DNA of 64,000 nucleotides from Rhinopithecus roxellana (taxonomy: Eukaryota > Chordata > Mammalia > Primates > Cercopithecidae). This document shows positions 35,452-48,270 of the stretch, one piece after another. Location of the stretch: NCBI RefSeq assembly GCF_007565055.1, contig NC_044557.1, positions 76,518,595 through 76,582,594 of the forward strand, in the 5' to 3' direction. Under the pieces are notes generated by a model. That model had not been told where the DNA came from and did not search any database. It saw only the letters and a list, made by a program, of their open reading frames with translations. The translations under genes and the position numbers were made by a program. How positions within the stretch are numbered: position 1 is the stretch's first letter; every line of letters starts with the position of its first letter.

Positions 35452-36160
35452 TATAAAATTCTATTTGGTTCCTGGTGTCTTATCACCTTTGGTGATTTGT
35501 GTGAATTTAACTTTTCCAAAATTGGTCAATTTTCCAAAATTGGTCAACTGCATCTTGGATTGATATTACCTCTGAAAAATACTTCACTGAAAACTCTGGA
35601 CATGTCTGGATAGGCACAGCCTATGCCGTGCCAAACAATTCAACTGAAGGCAGAAAAAATTACAAAATATCTTAGAATAGATGAAAACAAATGTCAAAGC
35701 ATGAGAGGCTGGTGTGATCAATGCATTCACTGCCCAGAGCTATCAATAAAGCATTGTGTCACAGCTTAACTTGTCTTTCTGAGAGGTGCACCGAATAATG
35801 GTGCATCTTACAATCAATGCGGTCTTCATCCATAAAATACTTGTATTTGTTTCCTGATCTCTCATCACCTTTGGTGATCTGTGTGAACTCAACTTTTCCA
35901 AAATTAGTCAATTGCATCTTGGATTGCCATTACCTCTGAAAAAATACTTGTCTCTTTCACTGAAAATTCTGGATTTCTGGAAAAAACAAAAAAAGTTAAG
36001 TCTAAGTCTTGATTGATATTACTCCAGATGAAGAGGCATGGGGAGTACTAACTTGCAGACTCCTGTAAGAATAAAAGGCTTTCCTGTCACTAAGAGTAGC
36101 ACAGGAGACCAGTCCCTGAACAATTTTGTGTGTGTGTGTTCAATAAGAAATATAATGTAA
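35452..36160 (+). repeat. Locally duplicated segment, possibly old LTR material
   Basis: A segment of about 155 bp at 35452-35607 recurs at 35831-35980, sharing 'tcatcacctttggtgat'-type text, 'caacttttccaaaatt' and 'gcatcttggattg'. The first copy alone has an 18-bp perfect tandem duplication (35512-35529, 35530-35547). Downstream, 'agaataaaaggctttcctgt' resembles an LTR poly(A) region. I do not recognise the family. Confidence 0.5.
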
Positions 36161-36169
36161 AAGCCCCAT

Positions 36170-37300
36170 CTAAAAAAGGAAATAAATGTTACCCTCTAGC
36201 CAGTAAATACAAAGGAGTGGTCATAACCTAAATGTACTAGCTAAGAAGTGCATCACAAAATACTCCATCTTAAAATACAGGGGTCTTTGAGGATTTTATA
36301 ATTGAACCAAGAAAATGTAAAAAACTATTAAAAATTACTAAGTTCTAGTAAAGCTTTTCACTCTGTCTCTCCTTACAGAAACCTGACAAACAAAATACCG
36401 TCTTTCTTAGTAGATATGTTTAGGAATAGTGGTATACAAGGCAAAATCTTTTTAAAAAAAAATCCCTCCTTGTTTTAATTAATGGGCCTTTCATTAGCAA
36501 AAACATGTAGTTTGGAATGACACAATTGACTTTCCATTCATCTTTTCTGGCAGCATACTGTGAGCAAGGCAAAATTAATCTGGTATCTTGAGCTATTTTT
36601 CACTCTTCAAGAGCAAAGTTAGAACATGTTTCATTTACATACATGGGCCTGTCAGTTCTCTAGGTGAGTTACGTAGACTGGCCACTCACCAAAAGAATTA
36701 AAATAAATTTTGCTAGTTTGACGTCTACTAAATATATCAGAGATTAGGGCAGCTACTGGACTCTTTAAAGCTTTATTAGAACTGAACTAACTTATAATGA
36801 GGTAAAAGTATTATTTGAGACTTGGGTTATCCATCCAAAATTTGAATTACCCTAATCTCATTGCTCTAAAAGATAAAGAGGTGTCACAGTTCCACATTTC
36901 ACACAAAAATAACTTTAATATAAATATTATTTATATTCTGATATATTGTCGAGTGCAGCATTTAATATTAAATCTAGATATTCTTTCTAAAGCTCTTTGA
37001 AAAGTCTTGTGTTGGAGTCTAGAATAGTCTAAGGACAAACTGCTCTGGAATGCCTACTTAAATAATGATTTGTCCCAGGATCTACTAAATAAGTGTATCT
37101 GATTGAGTCTTCCAAATTTTAAGTAAGGTCTTCAGGAAAGTTTAATGACAATAAAGTTGTCTCTGGCATGACAGTTCTACAGAAAATTCTCACTAATATG
37201 ACCACTTAATTAGTATCAATAATTGAAACATACTAATATTTATACTTTTTATAATAAAGGGAGAGATTAAATAAGATTATCTGTATTCTTTTCCTGTAAA
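36170..37300. other. Unique AT-rich stretch
   Basis: No gene or repeat recognised. Confidence 0.4.
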
Positions 37301-37314
37301 ATAGTATTATTCCT

Positions 37315-37604
37315 GCTGAGCATGGTGGTTCACGTCTGTAATCCCAGTACTTTGGAAGGCCAAGACGGGCTGATGGCTTGAGCTGGAGACCAGCCTGGGT
37401 AGCATGCCAAAACCCCTTCTCTACTAAAACTACAAAAAATTTGCCAGGTGTGGTGGTTTGAGCCTGTAGTCCTGGCTCCTAGGGAGGCTGAAATGGAAAG
37501 ATCACCTGAGCCTGGGAAGTCAAGGCTGCAGTGAGCCATGATCACACCACCGAACTCCAGCCTGGGCGACAGGAGTGAGATCCAGCCTCAGACATTTTTT
37601 AAAA
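37315..37604 (+). repeat. AluJ
   Basis: Diverged full Alu in sense orientation ('gctgagcatggtggttcacg' to 'gtgagatccagcctcag'). Flanked by a 12-bp target-site duplication AGTATTATTCCT at 37303-37314 and 37605-37616. Confidence 0.95.
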
Positions 37605-37856
37605 AGTATTATTCCTCCATTAAGAGCACAAACACACAGCTTAGTAATTACTGATCAATTACACCTCCTTTTATGCATTACTGCCCCATACTTTTCAACT
37701 ACCTGGATCATTGCTTTGGCACAATGCAAGATGTTTTCCCAGATAACTACCAGTTCACTCTTCAGCAAACAGGCTGCTACCTGGTTCCAGAGATAATTCA
37801 CTTGCCACATACTATTTGAGCTGTAATTTTGCTTGCTAAATATGAGGAAACCATAT

Positions 37857-38096
37857 ATATTTTTGTATAGAGTCTCACACTGTCACCTGGACTGGAGTGC
37901 AGTGGTGTGATCTCAGTTCACTGCAAGCTCTGCCTCCCGGGTTCATGCCATTCTCCTGCCTCAGCCTCCCAAGTAGCTGGGACTACAGGCACCTGCCACC
38001 ATGCCTGGCTATTTTTTTTTTTTTTTTTTTTTTTGTATTTTTAGTAGAGACAGGGTTTCACCGTGTTAGCCAGGATGGTCTCGATCTCCTGACCTT
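37857..38096 (-). repeat. Alu (AluY/Sc-like), antisense, 5'-truncated
   Basis: Antisense Alu from 'gtatagagtctcacactg' to 'gtctcgatctcctgacctt'. The remaining left-arm end is missing. The middle T run (about 22 T) is the complement of the A-rich linker. Confidence 0.93.
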
Positions 38097-38099
38097 GGA

Positions 38100-38625
38100 G
38101 GCAACCACATTTTAAAAATTGTCTTTGTGGACTAGTCCAGGTATTAACTGTGACCATTCAAGTCCACAAATAATCAGTAAAATACAAAAACAAACAAACA
38201 AACCAAAAAAACATGCCTTTGAATAATAAAAGAAGATGGAGTAAAAGAAAGCAGGGAGCACTCATGTATGAAAAGAGAAGGGGATGGAGGGATGATTGAG
38301 TAGTACTGAAATACTTCCATAAAAAAATTAGATTGATGGGAAGCCCCATCGGAAAGAAAACCTACTGTTTAGAAGAGTCTCACACTGGCCCAGAAGGACC
38401 TGACCTAGTAATCGCATAGTGCTTGGTCATACGCTATGAACAGTCTGGTGAAAATGTGGCCTCAGAAGGAATGCTCTGGCAGATGCAGCAGCAGAAACCT
38501 CTTAGCTTACTACATTTCTCACAGCTGTGTCTCTCTTGAAGGGAGATCTCATCACCCTAAGATGAGCTCCTAACCCACAATCTATGTATGAAAGAAGGAA
38601 TACAAGACAGAAGCTTTGAATTAGC
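38100..38625. other. Unique stretch
   Basis: No gene or repeat recognised. Confidence 0.4.
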
Positions 38626-38629
38626 TTGG

Positions 38630-38795
38630 ATTCACTATCATCTACAATGTCCTACAAGATGCTGTTAGTCTGGCTCTTCCTATCTCTCCAGCTTATCTTC
38701 CTCTTCTCTTTCCTTTGCTCTCTGTGCCAGCTCCAACATTTAGTTTTGAGTTATTTGAATGTGTGTTTTTTCTCTGGCATCAAAAGATCATTTGC
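38630..38795 (+). mobile_element. L2 LINE fragment
   Basis: 'tcctacaagatgctgttagt', 'ctggctcttcctatctctcc', 'ctttgctctctgtgccagct': sense L2 ORF2 3' region. A 60-codon frame across it is part of the repeat. Confidence 0.65.
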
Positions 38796-38805
38796 ATGTT
38801 TGAAG

Positions 38806-39105
38806 TAGGTTGAATAATGGCCAACCAAAGATATCAAGTCCTCAGCCCTGCAAATCTAAAATATTATCTTATTTGGAAAAAATTAAAAAAAAGTCTTTGC
38901 AGTTGAGATTAAGTTAAAGATCTTGATGGGATGCAATTACTCTGTATTTTCCAGCCCTAAATGCAATTCCAACTGTCTCTATAAGCAAGGCAAAGAGAAA
39001 TAACAGACAAACAGAGAAGAAGACAATGTGAAAACTTTCAGCCTCTTGGGGGTATAGTTGGATATGGCTTCTAATGCTGTGTTACACAGAGATATCTGTC
39101 TCTTT
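38806..39105 (+). mobile_element. MLT1-type MaLR LTR, 5' part
   Basis: 'aggttgaataatggccaacc', 'aagatatcaagtcctcagcc', 'gtctttgcagttgagattaa', 'gatcttgatgggatgcaatt': clear MLT1 (MLT1C/J-like) 5' half, truncated at its 3' side. Confidence 0.85.
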
Positions 39106-39109
39106 TTCT

Positions 39110-41535
39110 TTGAGCAAAGGAAATAGGTTGATATTAACTAAATCCTTGAAATAGGTTGATATTAACAAAACAAAATCTCAAAAATAAAAACCAAATGTTA
39201 AAAAATATCAAGGGAAAATAGAAGAACAACATAAAGGGCAAATGTAACACAGTGTGAAAACATTTCAGACTAGTTGCTTCTGAGAGAAGTTGTCTTTGGT
39301 GCTCACCTGTCTTACCATCTTCTTTTCATATTCTGCGTATTCTAATGGACAACCCAACTGCCACATTTAGCTTCTGCAATACCATTTAAAAGTGAATTCA
39401 AAATCGAAATTGCTCTCCCAATCCCGTACTTTATATCCATGATCCAGATACATAACTACCTATTTGAGATAGAAGGGAACCCCAGAAACTCAATTACAAC
39501 TGAATGTAAAACCTCCTCTCCTCTGTGAATCAACTTGAATGTTTTCTCATGTACTTTATTTTGGCCAGTGTTAATCGTTTTCCATGCTGTTCTTTAGCTG
39601 AAGGACATTGATGTCGACACATTTAATGTCAAGTGAATGCAAAATAGTTGTGTTAGATGAGAACAATTATACTCAATATTAAAGTACATTTCAATAAAAA
39701 GAAATAAAATAAGTATTAAGTAGTTTTCAGTTCACTAAAAAGTTGACATTGGTTAGTTACTAATGCGCTTTCCAGAATAAATGTGGAAATTGATGAAGAA
39801 AATTGCCTAGAGAACACTGATGGGATATTCATCTTAGAGTCACTTATCATTTCATTGTTAGGATATTTCCAAAATCTTCTCCCTTTACAAAGTTGATATA
39901 ATAGATATCAATAATAATAGATAGATACAATAGGTGTGCTTGATGAAGAAGAGGTAAATTTCACCTAGGATTCCAAATTACATCTAGAAATCTATAAATT
40001 TCTCACATCAAAAATCTTTGCATAAGATTTCAATTAAAGAATTTTTCTTAGTTGAGCAAATTTGAGTAACAAATTGTTTTAAAGTAGCCCGATTATTTAA
40101 AAACCACAAAGCATTTGAAGTCTTATGCAATTTACATCAAAATCAATATTATTAATGTGATTTCTACCTTAGTTTATATTTCCCAGAAAATACTTTCAAG
40201 AATGGTTGCTATGTATCCTTCCTGAATATTGTATATCATTAACACAAATAAAGCAGAATAATTTTATGAAGTGAACCCTTGAGTAGAGGAACTTTATTAA
40301 TTCAAAGAACATTTATTTAGCCTTTATTTTATGCTAGTTACTATAGAAAAAGATATAAATACTTCTTTTACAGTATTGCTACAAAAATGTTAAATTTATA
40401 TTTTAATTGTATATAGAACACTAAATACATATTTACTTCACATCTTCCCAGGTAAATAATGGATATAAATATTCATCTTTTCTTGTGCTTCAATTCCATC
40501 CTCCTTCATTGGAGTGAGACACAAACGTAAATTAAGATTTAACTTTGGAAGGGTCCACACAATTTAGACAACAATCAGAGCTTGCATCACATAAATACAT
40601 TAATATATTAGCTATGATTAATGTAGATAAGAAGGATTGTGAGACCATAGAGAATAAACAAACTTGCTTTGCTTTAAAGAGTGAAAGCTACTAAGTCTGG
40701 GTGGTGAAGAGGATGAAATAGTAGGAAAGAAATGTAAAAAGAAAATATATTTCTGAGCAGTTTCTCTTACATATGATTCTCTGCCAATAATAGGCACTTA
40801 AAGTAAAATATTATTTCCTGACTGTCCTCTGAAAGGTGGCTAGTTATTTACTGATACTTTGTATATTTTCACCCAGTCACCTTTGTGAACTACAATGACT
40901 AAGGTGGCAGAAATCTTGTCCTGTAACTAAAGCCCATATACTGTATCAAAAAAAAAATTGGTATTTACAAAAAAAATTAGGGTTATAATGTGTTATTCCT
41001 TATGATTGCGTATATTGAACATGATATATCAGTTGAGATTAGTAACTTGCATGAAATATTTGCTTACTTGAAATATTTGGTTAACTTAGAGAAAAGCTAA
41101 CGTGTGGACAAATTATAACCCCAAATAATTCTATGCTTATATGTATCTTCCCAATATGCCAAAGGTGATACACACCTTTTCTTCTTTTCTACATTAAATT
41201 CTAAGAAATGATAGTCTATGTAATGCCAATATGCTTTCCATGATTAAAATTTTAGAAAATATTTCATTTTTATATTCATCTTTGAGATTCACATTAATAT
41301 GTTAAATGTTTTGAGAATTTCTTGGGGGAAAAATGATCTATTCAAGGTTTTTAAAACTATTTTTGGTCCAGTAAATTCTTTGTTTCAAAAAACATCTATT
41401 GAGCATTTTGATCCATATTGGTATCCTGTGAAACATTATGTGGAAAGTGCTAGCATAGATGATGAACAATACAGTGCATATAACCTCTTGAAGTATTGAA
41501 GAAATCATATTTATCTAATGTGCATTGAAAAGTAT
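39110..41535. other. Long repeat-poor AT-rich stretch
   Basis: About 2.4 kb without a recognised gene. Contains a 28-bp partial tandem duplication ('aaataggttgatattaac' at 39121 and 39149) and a weak antisense L2/MIR-like trace near 40295-40390 ('agaacatttatttagccttt'). Confidence 0.45.
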
Positions 41536-41539
41536 ATTG

Positions 41540-42160
41540 CAAAATGGCAACATTAAAAGCTGTGAAGAAACATCCAGTGTCATTCATTACAAGTGGGAGC
41601 TTAAAATGTCACAAACCTATTTTGTAGGGAGATCCTGCAATCCTATCAAACTTTCTAATGCATCATACCCTTTGGCCTAGCAATTTCAGTTCTAGAAATT
41701 TAACCCATGTGCATATTGGCACACGTACAAAATACAAAAGTTCAAAGTCATTTATTACATTATTATTTGTAATAACTTGAGATTGAATTGCTAATGTAAA
41801 TCTTCATTGATAGGAAACTGTTTATATATGTACATATGGTACTATATAAACATTCAATAGAATGAGAAAGCTTTCTGTGTCTTGAAAAGATCTTCAAGAT
41901 ATATTCAATAAAAAAATGAGATGCAGAAAAGTGTGTGAGAAGAGAATGGCAATGTTGCTAAAAATATGAGAGGAAATACTGCCTTCTGGACACACAAAAC
42001 TCTCCCTCCAAGAATAAAAAACAAATCAATAGGACAGGTGTATGAAAATTAATGAATACGGCCACAGAAATAGAGGAAGAATTTGTACTATATCTTTTTA
42101 TTCTAATATTTGAAAAATGTGAATGCATTAAAATGGAAAAACTTAAATAATTACATTCAG
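41540..42160 (+). mobile_element. L1M 3' end (L1ME/HAL1-like)
   Basis: 'ggcctagcaatttcagttct', 'gatcttcaagatatattcaa' and 'gagatgcagaaaagtgtgtg' follow the 3' region of an old L1M in sense orientation. Confidence 0.65.
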
Positions 42161-42297
42161 TTCTGCTCTAATATGGTATGTGTGTTACTAAAAAAAATCA
42201 CTGTTGGCAGGACCATGCAATAAGACCATGTTATAAGGAACCACAGCGTTTGTAAGGAAAAATAAAGTTAGGGGCATAACAGTTAAGAATTTTGTCA

Positions 42298-42622
42298 CCG
42301 ACTGGGTGCGGTGACTCATGCCTGTAATCTCAGCACTTTGGGAGGCCAAGGTGGACTGATCACCTAAGGTCGAGAGATTGAGACCAGCCAAATCAACATG
42401 GAGAAATCCTGTCTCTACTAAAACTACAAAAAAATTAGCTGGGCGTGGTGGTGCATGCCTGTAATCCCAGCTACTCAGGAGGCTGAGGCAGGAGAATCGC
42501 TTGAACCCGGGAGGCGGAGGTTGCGGTGAGCCAAGATATCATGCCACTGCACTCTAGCCTGGGCAACAAGAGCAAAACTCCATCCCCACCTCCACCCCCA
42601 ATCCCCCACCCCACCAATAAAA
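42298..42622 (+). repeat. AluS with C-rich tail
   Basis: Full Alu in sense orientation ('ccgactgggtgcggtgactc' to 'gagcaaaactcc'). Flanked by a 13-bp target-site duplication AAGAATTTTGTCA at 42285-42297 and 42623-42635. Its tail has an unusual C-rich block (42584-42612) between the body and the terminal A run. Confidence 0.96.
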
Positions 42623-42639
42623 AAGAATTTTGTCAGTGG

Positions 42640-45420
42640 CACATGAAACAAAAAGAACAAAATCTAACAAAAATGATAGTACAGTTTTGCACATGTTAAA
42701 TACTTAAGGAATGCATACATACCACAATGATTATGGAACTTAATCTTAAGAAAGACCTCAAGTGTGCTTTTGGAAGTGTATATCAGAAGGGTTGCAGCTT
42801 GTGAGTTATTGTGTAGTGGAGGAACAAGGAGGATCTGAAATCTGATAGACAGTTGTCACAGTAGATGTCAAAGGGTCTGTCCCCGACACGCATGATGAAC
42901 TGAGGTAGCTGGTATGATATTTGCATGTGGGTATTTTTTGCATAGTCCTATTCAACTAAATTCAACAGGGTACAGTTGTCTGAGTTCACAGTTGTCCGTG
43001 GTTGGGGGAGTCAGGTATAAACAAATGCAAAATTCCACTACACTCAAATTGTTGCCTTGAAATGTCAATCACGATGGAACAAATTCAAGTTTTCAAAACA
43101 AGTGTTATTGAAGAGCTATTAATTTTTGCCATGTAAAGTTTTTTCATCTATTAAACTTGTGAAAAAAATTATTCTGCTGATTTATAAAGCTTCTTAAAAC
43201 TAACATTAACATTTCACAGTTTAAACTCATTACACGTAAATTTGACTTTCACTTTCTAAATATTTGTGTATATCATTGTTACTTACACAGCGTCAATCGT
43301 GTTCTGAGAGTTGGAAATGAAATTGCAATTTAAACAATAAGGTATGGTTGGATTCCATTACTAGAGTAGTGTACCAAATCCTTTATACATGTAATTTGAG
43401 GTATATTTTCCCAAAACAATTGCTGCTAGAATTTGCCATTACCTACATCGAACTGTGGATAGGGATGGAGGGATATATGAACACCAAAAAGGACTTTAAA
43501 TAAATAAACCACTTATTAAGTTATTATGTTACTTGATAAATTTTATGGTTTCTACTTTTTTATAGTTCTAAGAAATATTTAAAACTGTCACTTAATAATG
43601 ATGCCTATAATTAGTTACATGGCACTATCCAAGGTAAAAGTACTTGAACTACATCTTAATAAGAGAAAATGAAATGTAAAAAAAAAAAAAATAGATTGGA
43701 TAATGTAATTGCTTTGAGGAAAAAGAAATTGATTAACTCAATAAGCTCAAAGCAATAATAATAAAAAAGCAAACTTCTGATCGGATTTTTTTAAGGTTTT
43801 AAAACATATTTTATAAAGTAAAACATCTACCATTATAGTTATTTGGAAAGAAAATTATTTTCTAAGCCATATAGAATAAACATAAAAATATTGACTAAGA
43901 TTCTACTTGGTACTCTAGTTACATTTTTAGAGGAAGCTTCATTTGCAAGGGAAAATTATCTGTTTGGCCAATATTCTTATTCTGGGAAATTTTGATGTAA
44001 TGCACAAAACGAAAGTAAAATGAAACTATACTGACATTTGACAAAAATCATTGATTAGTCCATGAATTCATCAATTTTTCTCAAGTTTTTAATTGTTTAG
44101 ACAATTTACTGTATAGAGATATTACCTCTTTTAATCTTAGGAGTTTTTCTGTGTAAAAGTGTTGAAACTTTTAAAAACTATTTTGATTGTTATCATATTG
44201 ATTATCTACAAAGATACAGTTCATATAGGTGTCTCCTGAACTCAGGCTCTTTATCATGTGCAGGGCTGTATCTTCTTCCACACAGAGTTATCATCATAGT
44301 AACATCTAATTTTTAAATTTAACATTATTTGATTTTTTAAACTATTGTTTTTACAATGAAATTAACATATATACATTCTGAGGGGGGAAATGAAAAATTA
44401 AAATCATATTTCTGATAATATCTAACTACTACTTACACTTCATTTTTTGATTCAAGATATTTATGTTTGTATACGTGTGTATTTGGGAGATACAAAAAAG
44501 AAAGACAGAGATAAAGAGATATATAGACACACTGTGGTTTTGGTTTGAATATTGAAGTCTCCACATTGATAAACTTTGAACCTAATTTCCAGTAATTAGT
44601 TACTCATGCATGGTGATTTCTACTGCAATTCGAGATCATTGAATATTTATGCTGCTCACACATTGGTGACCAGTGATATATTTTTCACCATATGCAAACA
44701 ATGCATAATTTGAAAAGCCAAGTTAAATACTCATCTGTGATTATTTAATGAGTATTTGGGTAGTATGTTAAGTAGAATTACAAAGCCAAAAGGAATACTG
44801 ATTTCCCTTATTCAGTAGATAGCATATCACTAAATATAAATTTGGCCTTTGTCTCACTGTCTTATTTCATTGATTTTTATTGAAATTTTAGGTTCTTTTT
44901 TTTTTCAGTTTAAGTGCAAATGATGTTCTATAGATAAGGCATTGAGTAATAAAGATTCATAAGGAAATATATACATATGAAATAAAAGGATAAAGTAAAC
45001 ATTTCCCATTAAAATTGTGAACAGCCTATGATTATTTTGTCAAGAAATACCCAAGTTTTTCATGCGATTGAAGTCATGTAACACGTAGTTTTCATAGTAA
45101 TTCATTCCATCAAATTCTGAATATTCTGAAAATACGTATGAAAATATGTATTGATGCCATATAGCCCAAAACATTTTTATATTCCTTAATTATTAGAGTA
45201 AAATAAGATAGTGTCTCATTCAACAGACCGAAATGTGTCAAGTTTCTCTGTAATTCACAGAAGTTAATTTAATTAATAGAAAGTAGTGAAAGAACACATA
45301 GACATACATAGACATCACATAGCTATTGTGTGGCACCTTAATATACTTTAATAATTCTTTGTAGCTTAAAAAGATATCAAGTTACATGTTGAAGGATAAG
45401 ATCTATGTGTTTTATATTTA
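42640..45420. other. Long repeat-poor AT-rich stretch
   Basis: About 2.8 kb with no gene recognised. A possible MaLR-like fragment starts near 44531 ('tggtttgaatattgaagtct'), too short to be sure. The first 450 bp may be an unclassified old repeat. Confidence 0.4.
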
Positions 45421-45424
45421 TTTC

Positions 45425-45717
45425 TATTTATTTTTGAGATGGAGTCTTGCTCTGCCGCCCAGGCTGCAGTGCAATGGCATGATCTTGGTTCACTGCAGCC
45501 TCCAACTCCCAGGTTTAAGTGATTCTCCTGTCTCAGCCTCTGGAGTTGTTGGGACTACAGGTATATGCCACAACATCTGGCTAATTATTATATTTTCAGT
45601 AGATATGGGGTTTCACTATGTTGGCCAGGCTGATCTCAAACTCCTGACCTCAGGTGATCCTCCCGCCTTGGCCTCCCAAAGTGCTGGGATTACAGGTGTG
45701 AGCCACTGAGCCTGGTC
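45425..45717 (-). repeat. Alu (AluS-like), antisense
   Basis: Full dimeric Alu in antisense, 'tttttgagatggagtcttgc' to 'gtgagccactgagcctggtc'. The long open frame across it (45386-45709) is the familiar antisense-Alu frame, not a gene. Confidence 0.95.
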
Positions 45718-45899
45718 ATGTTTTTTTTATTTTTATGTTTTCAATATCCATCACAACTCATAGTACACATTTAAAATTGGAAGGTATTTGTTATTGTCAA
45801 CAAATTAATTGACTAATGACATTTTTCTATTTATACCCACTCCTTCCCATTTGGAATTTAATTTTAGAGTTCATTGCCTTTATGCTGGTATTTGTCAAC

Positions 45900-46319
45900 T
45901 GATATAGTTCCCCACACAAATTTCACGTTGAAATGTAATCCCCAGTGTTGGAGTTGGGGCCCTGGGAGGAGAAATTAAATTACAGGGGCGGATTTCTCAT
46001 GAATGATTTAGCACCATCCTCTTCGTATTGTCCTTGCAATAATGAGTGAGTTCTCGAGAGATCTGGTTGTTTAAAAATGTGTGGCACCTCACTCTTCCTT
46101 TCTCACTCTCGTGCTCCTGCTCTGGCCGTGTAACATGCCTACTTCCTGTTCACCTCCTGCCAAGATCGAAGTTTCCTCAGGTCTCCCCAGAAGCCAAGCA
46201 GATGCCAGCATCAAGCTTCCTGTACATCCTGAAGAATGATGAGCCAATTAAACCTCTTTTCTTAAAAATTACCCAATCTCAGGTATTTCTTGATAGCAAT
46301 GCAGAAATGGCCTAATACA
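45900..46319 (+). mobile_element. MST-type MaLR solo LTR, complete
   Basis: Begins TGATATAGTTCCCC and ends CCTAATACA, so both LTR termini (TG...CA) are kept. Internal 'gtgagttctcgagagatctg', 'gtttcctcaggtctccccag', 'gccaattaaacctcttttc' are MST-group blocks in sense orientation. About 420 bp. Confidence 0.95.
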
Positions 46320-48270
46320 ATAACCAAGCTTACAATTAAGCCCTACATTTTGCTGTCCAGTGGCATAAGAGAGCAGACTACATCTTCTTCCCTGCCCGTT
46401 TGCTATGTACTTGTAAATTTCAACCTATAAGTCAGGGTTCCTAATCTGGTACACAGATATAATTCAGAGTTTGTGATCTTGAAATGAAAAAGGAAATTAT
46501 ACCTTTATCTTCACTTATCTTCTAAATAAAATATAGTACTTTCTTCAACCATAAAGATAGGCATAAATAATTTCTGATTTTGTCATTAACAAAAATCACA
46601 CATATTTTAAGGTCATGTTTAAATGTTATGAATATCTCATAATATTGCTTATAATCACCCCTTTTCAAAATTACCAAAATTAATAGCCCCTGCTTACTTA
46701 ATTCTTCAGTAATGTGTATATATGTATTAGTGTGTATTAATGTACATATATGCATATTAATATATAAAATATTTTGTAATTATTTTATTAAAATTAAGTT
46801 TCGGTGTGCTTCATTTTATACATTTAAAAGCATCCCTGAAAAGGAGGACACAGACTTTAAAGAAGTCCTGGATTTCTCTACTGACTTTCTCTTTAGTTAG
46901 CTTAGTGTCAATTTGCTAATTGGAATTACAAAGTTATTATATTCCCCAGATAACATATGTCATTCTAATAAATTCTTTCTGGAGATACAAAATCTTAACT
47001 CAAGGTGGTGAGGAAGACACTTGTAGAATTGAAAAACTTTAGGGTTCCCTTGAATTTTTACCATATAATTCTATGTAATTGTTTTTATATATGTATCTAC
47101 ATATATCTCACTGGTCTTGCCAGAGCACAGAGGTTCATTGCTATTATGACAGGTATGCTAATAGTGACAACCAAGGTTTGGATCTGATAAGTGTTTAAAC
47201 ACAGATTTCTTGTTTTGTATTTTACAATACAATTTGTAGCTATGAATTTGAATGTACAGGATATATACTTTTTTTCAAGACTAATACAATTATTACACAT
47301 GGGGACTTATTAAAAGTTGGAAAAGTATACGGCAGGTGTTCACTAGTTCCATTGTTCTGTATACTGAAGAATCAAATCTAATGTCCAGTGGCTATTTCTA
47401 TTCCCAAGTAACTTCTAAATCTGTTCTGAAATTATTTTAGAACACCAAGTTCATGAAAGTGATGACAGAAAGATATTTCTTAGATTTTACAACATGTGTA
47501 TCTTCTCAGATCAATATTCCCTTATCTCCAAAGTCTTCCTAAAAAAAAGAAGAAAGTCAATATTTCGTTCAGCCAAAATTCAAACTACACATTATAAATT
47601 ATTTCTTAGCGTCACGTGCTTCTATAATTCTGTAGAAGAGCTTTTCAAAACTTCAATTATGCCTATTTTTAATTTATAGATATTCACAGATTAATACTTT
47701 GACAGGCAATACATTCTCATTTTCTTTTAAGAGAGAGTATTATCTGGTTACTTTACTAGCTCTTTTAGACAATGTTTTGCCCCTTCCCCTCCCCCTACTT
47801 GTAAGTGAAAAGGACAAATAAGATAAATCTTGCCTGTTGTTCTATTTCCACAATCACTCATTAGGCTCCAGTATCAAGAGACTGTGGGTGGAAGCTACAT
47901 CTTCTCTTTAACATTCTTAAACATATGGGACGTGCAATAAGCCTCTTAAGGTTCTTTAAAATTACTTTCACTAAAATTGCTGCTCACTTTTGAGAAGACT
48001 AAGGGTAAAAGGAAAAATAGAAAAATAAAAAATAAGAACAAAAGGCTAAAAAACAGACAACATATAAAAGAAAGACTATTAAGAAAAGCAGTGATGAGAG
48101 GGTTACAGAGAAGAGAACACAGTAAGATGTGTGAAAGTGGTTAAAATACAATATGACTATCTGCAGCAAACTACAACTCTCAAACGTCAAGTATTGAAAA
48201 GTTAGATCATCTCCAAGGGACAGGGCGGAAGATGTATCCAAAAGCTTTAAGTTCAAAGAAATTATTTAAT
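46320..48270. other. Repeat-poor stretch upstream of the L1
   Basis: No gene recognised. Includes a short TA/TG-rich patch near 46714-46770 and A-rich text near 48000-48060. Confidence 0.4.

Noticed and set aside
38626..38808. 60-codon frame with a hydrophobic, signal-like sequence
   Set aside because: It lies within an L2 fragment; the Leu/Phe/Ser richness comes from its pyrimidine-rich text.
45386..45709. 107-codon open frame on the plus strand
   Set aside because: It lies across an antisense Alu, which commonly yields such frames. No gene structure or independent protein features. The same holds for 4844-5266, 16594-16845 and 62702-63019.
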